Part shown: piece after piece, positions 24,770-33,231 of the stretch
Layout of the letters: each line of letters opens with the position of its first letter
How positions within the stretch are numbered: the stretch's first letter is position 1
NCBI RefSeq assembly: GCF_900114155.1
Contig: NZ_FOSC01000003.1
Location: 1-64,000 of the forward strand
Direction: 5' to 3'
Source: Marinobacter persicus
Lineage (GTDB): Bacteria > Pseudomonadota > Gammaproteobacteria > Pseudomonadales > Oleiphilaceae
Length of the DNA stretch: 64,000 nt
The notes under the pieces: model-generated
Databases searched by the model: none
What the model was told of the DNA's origin: nothing
The model's input: only the letters and a program-made list of their open reading frames with translations
Position numbers and translations under genes: made by a program

Positions 24770-26466
24770 GCTACCTGTTCCTTCTTGGCGGTGGTGGTGC
24801 GCTTGGGTTCGTCGATCATCTCCTTGTTGCTGGCGCCGGGTTTGACGATGGGCCAGACGTTCTCCTCGCGGCTGATGGCCACGTGCAGCAGCATGGGGCC
24901 GTCGTAGGCCAGGATGGTTTCGATGCCCCGGCGGATCTGGTCGGTGCGTTCAATGTGCAGCGAAGGGATGTCGAAGGCCCGCGCCATGGCCACGAAATCC
25001 GGGTTGTCGTCCAGGTCGATCTGGCTTTCCCGGTTGTTGTAGAACAGCTCCTGCTGCTGGCGGACCATGCCCAGGCACTGGTTGTCCATGATGATCAGCT
25101 TCAGCGGCAGGTTGTAACGGCGGATGGTGGCCAGCTCCTGGGCGTTCATCATGAACGAACCGTCGCCGGTGACGTTGATCACGGTGCTTTCCCGGTTGGC
25201 GAACTGGGCGCCGATGGCCGCCGGCAGGCCGTAGCCCATGGTGCCCAGGCCGCCGCTGGTCAGGTGATGGCGGGGGTGGTCGAAGTGGTAGTGCTGGGCC
25301 ACCCACATCTGGTGCTGGCCCACGTCGCAGGCGATGATGGCGTTGTCGGGGGTGATGCGTGAAAGCTGGCGGATAAAGGCCGGGCCGGTGATCGGCGCCA
25401 GTGGTTCTTCGTTGTCGGCGGCCTGGAAGCCACCGGTGGTGCGCCAGGTCTGGCACTGGGCCCGCCACTCGTCGATGGCCAATGGCTGGGCTTCCATTTC
25501 TCGGGTGAACGCGGCCAGAATGTCGTCCAGATCACCGCGCAGGGCAACATTCGTCGCCCGCAATTTATTGATTTCGGCCGCATCCGTGTCAATGTGAATG
25601 GTGCGCGCGTTGGGCGCGAAACCGTCCAGCTTGCCGGTGGCGCGGTCGTCCAGCCGGGCGCCGACAATGAACAGCAAATCGCATTCTTCGACCGCCCGGT
25701 TGGCGGCCCGGGAGCCGTGCATGCCCAGCATGCCCAAATCGTTGGGGTTGTGCTTACCGGCATTGCCGATGCCCTTGAGGGTGACCACGCCGGGCAGGGC
25801 TGAGGCGTTGGCGAAGGCCCGGAAACTGTCCTCGGCATTGGCCAGGGAAACCCCGCCGCCGCTGTAGAGCAGGGGGCGTTTGGCTTCGCGCAGCATGGCC
25901 AGGGCCTCGGAGAGGTCCGGTGTGCCGGTTGACTCCGCCCGGGACGGCCCGGGCGCCGGTGTGGCCACCTCGGTCAGCAGAATGTCCTTGGGAATGTCGA
26001 TCCACACCGGCCCGGGGCGCCCGCTCTGGGCGAGGGTCATGGCTTCTTCCATGATCGCCGGAAGTTCTTCGGCATCATCCACCAGGTAGCTGTGTTTGAC
26101 GATACCCAGGGTCATGCCCAGTACGTCGGTTTCCTGGAAGGCGTCGGTGCCGATCATGCCGGAGGCCACCTGGCCGGTGATCACCAGCATGGGGATGGAA
26201 TCCCGGTGGGCATTGGCCACCCCGGTGATCAGGTTGGTGGCGCCGGGGCCGGATGTGGCGATGCAAACGCCCAACTTGCCGCTGGCGCGGGCGTAACCGT
26301 CGGCGGCGAGGGCGCAGGCCTGCTCGTGGCGGCACAGCACATGCTCGACGCCGACATCGTCCACCAGGGCATCGTACAGGGGCATGATGCAGCCGCCCGG
26401 ATAACCGAAAACCGTGCCGATGTTGTGGCGGTGGAACGCGTCGAGAATGTGCTGTGCGCCGTTCAT
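24766..26466 (-). CDS. ilvG: Acetolactate synthase large subunit
   Basis: This 566-residue ThDP enzyme catalyses the first common step of isoleucine/valine/leucine biosynthesis, condensing pyruvate with pyruvate or 2-oxobutyrate. It shows the N-terminal GTVFGYPGGCIMPLYDAL with the Glu-containing HEQACALAADGYARA segment, the FAD-binding middle domain, and the ThDP/Mg motif GDGSFMMNAQELATIRRYNL ending near DNQ. It is preceded by a Val/Leu leader and attenuator and followed by ilvM, so it is the biosynthetic isozyme II. Confidence 0.93.
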   Translation of the reverse strand: MNGAQHILDAFHRHNIGTVFGYPGGCIMPLYDALVDDVGVEHVLCRHEQACALAADGYARASGKLGVCIATSGPGATNLITGVANAHRDSIPMLVITGQVASGMIGTDAFQETDVLGMTLGIVKHSYLVDDAEELPAIMEEAMTLAQSGRPGPVWIDIPKDILLTEVATPAPGPSRAESTGTPDLSEALAMLREAKRPLLYSGGGVSLANAEDSFRAFANASALPGVVTLKGIGNAGKHNPNDLGMLGMHGSRAANRAVEECDLLFIVGARLDDRATGKLDGFAPNARTIHIDTDAAEINKLRATNVALRGDLDDILAAFTREMEAQPLAIDEWRAQCQTWRTTGGFQAADNEEPLAPITGPAFIRQLSRITPDNAIIACDVGQHQMWVAQHYHFDHPRHHLTSGGLGTMGYGLPAAIGAQFANRESTVINVTGDGSFMMNAQELATIRRYNLPLKLIIMDNQCLGMVRQQQELFYNNRESQIDLDDNPDFVAMARAFDIPSLHIERTDQIRRGIETILAYDGPMLLHVAISREENVWPIVKPGASNKEMIDEPKRTTTAKKEQVA

Positions 26467-26492
26467 GGTCGTTTTCCCTTTTTCTTCGGTGC

Positions 26493-26528
26493 AAAAAAAA
26501 GCCCCCGGAACCTTGCGGTGCCGGGGGC
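26493..26528 (-). terminator. ilvGM attenuator (intrinsic terminator)
   Basis: On the minus strand, GCCCCCGG (from 26528 to 26521) pairs with CCGGGGGC (26508 to 26501), with a short ACC/GGT extension and a GCAA loop, followed directly by eight T (26500-26493). It lies between the leader peptide and ilvG. The same GCCCCCGG arm can pair instead with CCGGGGGCTTT within the leader region (around 26594-26584), about 11 pairs, forming the antiterminator. This is the layout of amino-acid attenuation. Confidence 0.88.
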
Positions 26529-26559
26529 CTTGTCGTGTCTTGTCAGGTTGTCGTATCTG

Positions 26560-26652
26560 CTATCTCACCTGTCTGTCCACGCAAAAGCCCCCGGACGGTA
26601 CCACGACCACCAGGACAAGCTTCACTAGGACGACTACGGCGTTGAAATTCAT
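26560..26652 (-). CDS. ilvL: ilvGM leader peptide
   Basis: A 30-codon reading frame from the ATG at 26652 to a TAG at 26560-26562 lies just before the attenuator. Residues 6-18 read VVVLVKLVLVVVV: 12 of 13 are Val or Leu. Isoleucine codons are absent, so control would sense charged tRNA-Val and tRNA-Leu. Ribosome stalling here would free the downstream arm to form the antiterminator. No strong ribosome-binding site is visible, as is common for leader peptides. Confidence 0.85.
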   Translation of the reverse strand: MNFNAVVVLVKLVLVVVVPSGGFCVDRQVR

Positions 26653-26747
26653 AGAGACGACAATCCGCTCTGAATAGATTGAATCAATGTGTGTAAAATC
26701 TACCTCACGGTTTCAATCGATTGCAACCCTTTTCTCAAGAGCTGCCC

Positions 26748-27830
26748 ATGACAAAAGCAAAATGGAGTTCGCTTGGCCTGTCATTCCTGGTCATTCTGGC
26801 GCTGGTTCTCTGGCTCGCCACCGGTGATATTCACCAGGCCCGTGACCAGGCCCCGGCTGAACCGGAGGCTGCTGCAGTCGAGTTGCCCCGGGTACAGGTG
26901 CAGTCTCTCGAAGCCCGGGTGTATCAGCCGACCATCAGGTTGCAGGGTCAATTGCAGCCATGGCGGACGGTGGATATCAGTGCCCGCGCCAGTGGCACGG
27001 TGGAACAGCTGCATGTGTCGCTGGGGCAGACGGTGGAGGCCGGGGAGCGGCTATTGACCCTGTCTACCGATGGGCGGGATACCGTGGTTGAGCGCTGGCA
27101 AGCCAGTGTCCGCAAGCTTGAAGCGGACCTGGCGGCGGCCCGCCGTTTACGGACGAACAACCTGGCGGCGGAAAATGAAATTCTTGGCCTGCAGAGCGAC
27201 CTGTCAGCGGCCCGGGCGGAATTGACCGCGGCCCGTCTGACCCTCGAACATCTGCAACCGGAGGCGCCGTTTACCGGCACGATCAACCGCCGCGATGTTG
27301 ACCCGGGCACCCTGGTGCAGGTTGGCTCGCCGTTATTCGAACTGGTGCAGATCGAGCGACTGAAGGCAACCGCACAGGTGCCCCAGCAACAGGTGCGCCG
27401 TGTTGCCTTGGGGCAGGCTGTGGATGTGCGATTGCTGGATGGCCGCCAGTTGGCTGGTGAGGTTCGTTTTGTTGCCAGCGCGGCTGACCCGCAAACCCGC
27501 AGTTTTGAGCTGGAAGTGGTGGTGGACAATCCGGAGGGCCTGCGGGTGGCTGGTGGTTCCGCCAGTCTCAGGATTCTCTTGCCCGAACAGCCGGCCACCT
27601 TTATTTCCCCGGCCTTTCTGGCTCTTGACGAGCAGGGCCGCCCCGGCGTGAAACATGTGAACGCCGATAACCGGGTGGTGTTCACGCAGGTGAATCTGTT
27701 GAGCGTGGGCACCGACGGTGCCTGGGTGACCGGTTTGCCGGACGAAATCAGGCTGATTACCCGCGGGGCCGGGTTTGTTGCCGAAGGTGAACGGGTTGAA
27801 CCTGTTGAATCCGGCGGGCAACGGAGCTGA
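26748..27830 (+). CDS. RND efflux periplasmic adaptor subunit
   Basis: This 360-residue membrane-fusion protein has an N-terminal helix (about 10-26), a lipoyl half-motif (ISARASGTVEQLHVSLGQTV), a coiled-coil hairpin (about 110-165, VRKLEADLAAARRLRTNNL) and a second lipoyl half (APFTGTINRRDVDPGTLVQV), followed by beta-barrel sequence. It would link the RND permease to an outer-membrane channel. The gene is followed 5 nt later by the permease, and is divergent from the ilv leader. No outer-membrane factor gene is adjacent. Confidence 0.88.
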   Translation: MTKAKWSSLGLSFLVILALVLWLATGDIHQARDQAPAEPEAAAVELPRVQVQSLEARVYQPTIRLQGQLQPWRTVDISARASGTVEQLHVSLGQTVEAGERLLTLSTDGRDTVVERWQASVRKLEADLAAARRLRTNNLAAENEILGLQSDLSAARAELTAARLTLEHLQPEAPFTGTINRRDVDPGTLVQVGSPLFELVQIERLKATAQVPQQQVRRVALGQAVDVRLLDGRQLAGEVRFVASAADPQTRSFELEVVVDNPEGLRVAGGSASLRILLPEQPATFISPAFLALDEQGRPGVKHVNADNRVVFTQVNLLSVGTDGAWVTGLPDEIRLITRGAGFVAEGERVEPVESGGQRS

Positions 27831-27835
27831 CACCC

Positions 27836-30800
27836 ATGCGCGCACTGATCTCCGCGGCCATGGACCGCAGCCGCACCACCCTGCTGACGTTTCTCTTTCT
27901 GGTGGTCGGTGGCCTGGCTGCGTACCAGACGATCCCGAAAGAATCCAATCCGGACGTTACCATCCCGATGATTTATGTGGCCATGGTGCTTGAAGGCATC
28001 AGCCCGGAGGATGCTGAACGCCTGCTCATTCGCCCCATGGAGCAGGAGCTGCGCTCGCTGGAAGGGATCAAGGAAATGCGCAGTACCGGTGCGGAAGGCC
28101 ACGCCTCAGTGATGCTGGAGTTCGACGCCGGCTTTGACCCCGACAAAGCCCTGCAGGATGTGCGGGAAAAAGTGGACACCGCCCGCAGCAAACTTCCCCG
28201 GGATGCGGACGAACCACGCGTTCACGAGATCAATGTGTCGCTGTTTCCGGTGTTGTCCATTGGCCTCTCGGGGCCCTTGTCCGAGCGAGAACTGATTACC
28301 GTGGCTCGTCGGCTTCAGGACTCTATTGAAGCCATTCCCGAGGTGCTGGAGGTCGACATCGGCGGTAACCGGTAAGACCTGCTGGAAATCGTGGTGGACC
28401 CGCAGGTGCTGGAGAGCTACGGCATTGATTTTGACCAGTTGGCCAGCCTGGTCAGCCGAAACAACCAACTCGTGGCGGCCGGCTCACTGGATACCGGGAA
28501 TGGCCGTATGGCGCTGAAAGTGCCGGGCGTGATCGAGAATATTGAAGACGTCATGGCCATGCCGGTGAAGGTCAGTGGTGATACGGTGATCACTTTTGGT
28601 GACATCGCCATGTTGCAGCGCACCTTCAAGGACCCAGAGGGCTTTGCCCGTATCAATGGAGAGCCGGCGCTGGTACTGGAGGTGTCCAAACGCTCCGGCG
28701 CCAATATCATCGAGACCGTCCAGCAGGTGCGTACGCTGATTGATCAGGCCCGGCCCCGGTTGCCGGACACGCTGGAAATCCGCTACATCATGGACCAGTC
28801 CGAGGAAGTGCGCGACATTCTCTCGGACCTGCTGAACAACGTGATGACCGCGATTGTGCTGGTGCTGATTGTGGTGATCGCCGCTATGGGGCCGCGTTCT
28901 GCCCTGTTGGTGGGGCTGACTATTCCCGGAGCCTTTCTGACCGGTATTCTGGTGATCTGGGCCATGGGGCTCACACTCAATATTGTTGTGCTTTTCAGCC
29001 TTATTCTGGTGGCCGGCATGCTGGTGGACGGCGCCATTGTTGTGTCCGAACTGGCCGACCGCAACCTGAGTGATGGCCAGTCGGTCAGTCAGGCCTGGGT
29101 GGATGCCGCCGCGCGCATGGCCTGGCCGGTGATCGCCTCGACCGCCACCACGCTGGCGGTGTTTGTCCCGCTGTTGTTCTGGCCTGGGGTCGTGGGTGAG
29201 TTCATGAAGTTTCTGCCCATGACGGTGCTGATTTGTCTGCTGGCCTCCCTGGCCATGGCGCTGGTGTTTCTGCCTGTGATGGGCGGCGTCAGTGGTGGCC
29301 GGCGAGTGCATCGGACTGTGTCCGAAAGCCGTGGGGTTCGGGGTTACCGGTGGCTGTTGGCGCGATTGCTGCGCCGGCCAGGGCTGACTCTGATGGCCAC
29401 CCTGCTTCTGATCCTGCTGATTTACGCCGCCTATGGGCGGTTCAACCATGGGGTCGAGTTTTTCCCGAGCGTGGAGCCGGATTCGGCCCAGGTTCAGGTG
29501 CGGGCCCGGGGCGATCTGTCGGTCTGGGAACGCGACGCCATCGTCCGGACCGTCGAACAGCGCCTTCGGAACATGCCAGAGGTAAAGGCCCTGTACGCCC
29601 GCTCCATGCTCAGCTCCGGCGACCAGATGGCGCCAGACGTGATCGGCGTGCTGCAATTCCAGTTTACTGACTGGTACACCCGCCGTACCGCCAGCCGGAT
29701 ACTCGACGATTTCCAGCAACGCACGGCCGACATCCCCGGTGTGCAGCTTGAGTTTCGCAAGCAGGAAGGGGGGCCGGCCCAGGGCAAGCCGGTCGAGCTG
29801 CTGGTCAGCGGGCCGGATCCTTCGGAGCTGGATGCCTACGTGGATGAAGTCGAGTCAAGAATGCGGGATCTGGGCGGTTTTGTTGATATAGAAGATGATC
29901 GCAGCCTGCCCGGTATTGAATGGCGCCTGAAAGTAGACCGGCAAGCCGCGGCCCGCTTTGGCACCGATGTATTGAGCGTTGGCAGTGCGGTGCGCCTGGT
30001 AACCAACGGGTTGGTGCTGGCCACATACCGACCGGAGGATGTGCGCGATGAGGTGGATATAGCGGTGCGACTACCCAACAACTGGCGTGAACTGGACCAG
30101 TTGGAGCGCCAGACCATCAATACGCCGCGAGGACAGGTGCCGCTATCGCAATTTGTCACTCTGGAGCCGGGGGATAAAACCGGCACCATTGTGCGGGTGG
30201 ATGGACAGCGCACCGTCACCATAAAATCCGACATCGGCGAGGGCGAACGCATGGATGTGCTGTTACAGCAACTGCAGCAGCAATTACCACGGGCGCCTGA
30301 TGGCATTACCCTGACCGTGGCCGGTGAAAACGAGGACCAGCAACAGGCGGCGAATTTCCTGATCACGGCCTTTCTGGTCGCCCTCGGGTTGATGGTGTTG
30401 ATTCTGCTCACCCAGTTCAACTCCCTGTACCAGACGCTGCTGGTGTTGTCGGCGATCGTGCTGTCCACCGCCGGTGTGTTGCTGGGGTTGCTGTTCAACG
30501 GCCAGCCGTTTGGTGTGGTGATGGTGGGCATGGGCATTATTGCGTTGGCTGGTATTGTGGTGAACAACAACATCATCCTGATCGACACCTATAACCAGAT
30601 GAAGCAGGAGGGGCGAAGCGCCCTGGAAGCGGCGCTGGAAACCGGCTGTCTGCGTTTCCGCCCGGTGCTGTTGACGGCGATAACCACCGTGCTGGGGCTG
30701 ATGCCCATGGTGCTGGGCATCAATGTGGATCTGCTGTCGCCCTCCCTGGGGCTGGGAGCGCCATCGGCCCAATGGTGGACCCAGCTTTCCAGCGCCATTG

Positions 30801-30919
30801 CCGGTGGCCTGGCCTTTGCCACCCTGCTGACGTTGCTGATGACCCCTGTGCTTCTGGCCCTGGGAGACAGGGCGGGGCAGCGTGTTAAAAACTGGCTTGG
30901 CCGGAGTGATGATGCCTGA
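27836..30919 (+). pseudogene. RND efflux permease interrupted by an in-frame stop codon
   Basis: The frame from ATG 27836 to TGA 30919 would give a 1027-residue HAE-1-type RND permease (start MRALISAAMDRSRTTLL; later NVMTAIVLVLIVVIAAMG and the GLTLNIVVLFSLILVAGMLV transmembrane part). Codon 180, at 28373-28375, is TAA. The text on both sides is in the same frame and reads like one protein (DIGGNR, stop, DLLEIVVDP), where relatives have a Glu-like residue; GAA to TAA would be a single G-to-T change. Translation would stop at 179 residues, unless read through. The rest is intact, with no further frameshift, suggesting a recent event or a sequencing error. Confidence 0.85.
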
Positions 30920-31673
30920 TTCGAGCAATCCGTTAACTGAAATCTACCGCGACCAGTGGTTGCTGGCGGTGCATAAACCGGCGGGTCTGCTGGTTCACCG
31001 CAGCCCCATCGACAGACACGAAACCGAGTTTGCCCTGCAGTACGCCCGGTCCCTGAACGGTGGTGACCATGTGTACCCGGTGCACCGGCTGGACAGGCCC
31101 ACCTCCGGGGTACTTTTGTTTGCCCGTGATCCGGATACTGCTCGTGCTCTGGGCCAGGCGATGATGGCCGGTGAGGTGAGCAAAACCTATCTGGCCGTGG
31201 TGCGGGGCTGGCCTCCGGAAGCCGGTACCATTGATTACCCGTTGCGTGAAGAGCCGGACGACAAACGAAAAAGACACGACCCGCAACCGGTGCGTGAGGC
31301 AGTCACCCATTACCGGCGGCTGGCCACCACTGAAATCCCCGTCGCCATCGAACGCTATCCCACCAGCCGCTACAGCCTGGTGGAACTGCACCCGGAAACC
31401 GGCCGCAAGCACCAGTTGCGCCGACACATGAAACACATCAGCCACCCCATCATCGGCGACGCCAATCATGGCCGGGGCCGGCATAACCGGTACTTTGCCG
31501 AGCGCTTCGGGGAAGGGCGGTTGTTATTGGCTGCGACTCACCTGAGTTTTTGTCACCCGGTGTCGGGGGAGAGGATTTGCCTGTGTGCGCCACCGGAGCC
31601 GGGCTTTAAACGGGTGCTCGATTTGTTTGACCAACTCCCCGATGATTGGCGCCAATTGCTGACAGACCATTAA
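30912..31673 (+). CDS. truC: tRNA pseudouridine synthase (TruC/RluA family)
   Basis: This 253-residue protein has the RluA-family catalytic motif HRLDRPTSGVLLFA with the nucleophilic Asp, plus the later ETGRKHQLRRHMKHISHPI motif. The size and the HYRRLATTEIPVA section fit TruC, which makes pseudouridine 65 in tRNA. The start overlaps the end of the RND permease gene; a GGAG at 30903-30906 favours the ATG at 30912 over the adjacent one at 30909. Confidence 0.82.
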   Translation: MPDSSNPLTEIYRDQWLLAVHKPAGLLVHRSPIDRHETEFALQYARSLNGGDHVYPVHRLDRPTSGVLLFARDPDTARALGQAMMAGEVSKTYLAVVRGWPPEAGTIDYPLREEPDDKRKRHDPQPVREAVTHYRRLATTEIPVAIERYPTSRYSLVELHPETGRKHQLRRHMKHISHPIIGDANHGRGRHNRYFAERFGEGRLLLAATHLSFCHPVSGERICLCAPPEPGFKRVLDLFDQLPDDWRQLLTDH

Positions 31674-31763
31674 AAATTATCATTTTCCGGATTGATGGAT
31701 ATCACTTTCCATAGCAAGCGACCCGCTTTATGCTGAGCCTTCACTTTTGGGTCGGGACGTTTG

Positions 31764-32372
31764 ATGGAGCTCGTGGAGCCGGTTGTCCGAATTTTTCTGG
31801 GCATTTTCTTTCTGATGATTGGCCTGCAGTTTTCGGCCCGGACTATCGGGTTGTATGACCGCATGGGCTTTTCCCACATTCACTACGGGGCCCGTGGCAA
31901 GGCCACCTGGTGGCACCGCCATACGTTCAATGTATTCCGGGCCGCCATTCTGCTGATCTGTTTGCTGCGTATCGGTGTGGAGATTGACCCCTGGCTGGGC
32001 CTTTTCCCGGCGCTTTATCAATGGCCGGTGTTGCTGGCTGGCATGCTGGTGCTGATGGCGTCGTTCACCATGGTGAATTACCTGCAGGCTTACATGCATG
32101 ATGACTGGCGTTCGGGTATTGACGAGGGGGCCGGCAAGCGCAGGCTGGTGACCGGTGGGCCCTTTGCCCGCAGTCGCAATCCTTTGTTTCTGGCCGTGAT
32201 GGCCGGCCAGTTCGGCTTTTTCCTGGCGCTGCCCAGTGTGTTCTCACTGGTGTGCCTGGTGGCGGGTGTGCTGGTGATTACCCGCCAGGCGAGGGAAGAA
32301 GAGAAGGTGCTGGCGCGGCAATTCGGTGAGGAATACGAGGCTTATCGCCAGCGCGTGCCTCGGTGGCTGTAG
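31764..32372 (+). CDS. Isoprenylcysteine carboxyl methyltransferase-like membrane protein
   Basis: This 202-residue protein has four or five hydrophobic helices and the family C-terminal pattern VTGGPFARSRNPLFLAVMAG then EEEKVLARQFGEEYEAYRQR, which in ICMT/PEMT-type enzymes binds S-adenosylmethionine. Bacterial members methylate unknown lipid or small-molecule acceptors. It is convergent with djlA. Confidence 0.8.
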   Translation: MELVEPVVRIFLGIFFLMIGLQFSARTIGLYDRMGFSHIHYGARGKATWWHRHTFNVFRAAILLICLLRIGVEIDPWLGLFPALYQWPVLLAGMLVLMASFTMVNYLQAYMHDDWRSGIDEGAGKRRLVTGGPFARSRNPLFLAVMAGQFGFFLALPSVFSLVCLVAGVLVITRQAREEEKVLARQFGEEYEAYRQRVPRWL

Positions 32373-32400
32373 TTAGAGGCCCCACCACCTGCTGAATGTA

Positions 32401-33183
32401 TTACTGCTCTTTGCTACGGGCTTCTTTTACCACATCATAGGCGTGGCTGATTTCACGGGTACGTTCTTCCGCCATTTCCCGCATGCTCTCGGGCATGCCC
32501 CGGCCGGCCAGTTTGTCCGGGTGGTTTTCACTCATCAGCTTGCGATAGGCCCGTTTGATTTCCTGGTCAGAGGCTTCCGGGCCCACGCCCAATACCTTGT
32601 AGGCATCGTCAATCTGCTGGCTGGTGGAGTAGTTGGAGGCTCCCCCGGCCTGGCCGGCATGAGCACCGCGCAGCATGGCTTCGAGCTGGTCCACCTGGCT
32701 TTCCGGCAGGCCCAGGCGGCGGGCAATGCGCACCAGCATCTCGTGCTCGGCCGGGTGTACCTGACCGTCGGCGGCCACGGCGGAAACCTGCACCTGCAGG
32801 AACATTTGCAGGAAAGCAGGCTGGCGGCCGGAGTTGCGCAGGAAATGGTCCAGTTCGGCATCCAGATCAAAATCCGCGGATTTGCCCCGGTTGAAGGCTG
32901 CCTTGGCCCGGGCTTTCTGGCTTTCGTTCAGTCGGAACCGCAGGAACATGGCTTCGGCCATGTCGATTTCGTCCTGGCTCACCTGGCCATCCGCCTTGCA
33001 CAGCGCGCCCATGACGGCGAATACCGATTCAATAAAGCTGCTTTGCAGCTCCTGCAGGCGGTTGACCACACGACTTTTGATCCGCTTGACCAAAAAGACC
33101 GCCAGGGCGCCACCAATCAGAAATCCGGGGAAACGGCCAAAGGCATAACCGATCAGGCCGCCAATAAAGAAGGCAAACAGCAT
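32401..33183 (-). CDS. djlA: DjlA-type co-chaperone
   Basis: This 260-residue protein has an N-terminal membrane segment (MLFAFFIGGLIGYAFGRF and beyond), a TerB-like helical domain (about 50-175: SVFAVMGALCKADGQVSQDE) and a C-terminal J domain (about 195-255) with the HPD motif in SENHPDKLAG. This is the full DjlA layout. DjlA stimulates DnaK at the inner membrane. The HD-GYP gene ends 48 nt from its upstream side on the same strand. Confidence 0.9.
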   Translation of the reverse strand: MLFAFFIGGLIGYAFGRFPGFLIGGALAVFLVKRIKSRVVNRLQELQSSFIESVFAVMGALCKADGQVSQDEIDMAEAMFLRFRLNESQKARAKAAFNRGKSADFDLDAELDHFLRNSGRQPAFLQMFLQVQVSAVAADGQVHPAEHEMLVRIARRLGLPESQVDQLEAMLRGAHAGQAGGASNYSTSQQIDDAYKVLGVGPEASDQEIKRAYRKLMSENHPDKLAGRGMPESMREMAEERTREISHAYDVVKEARSKEQ

Positions 33184-33231
33184 TGAATATCCTTGAGTCT
33201 TGTCTGAACCGGTTACTATACGGATTTTTGC

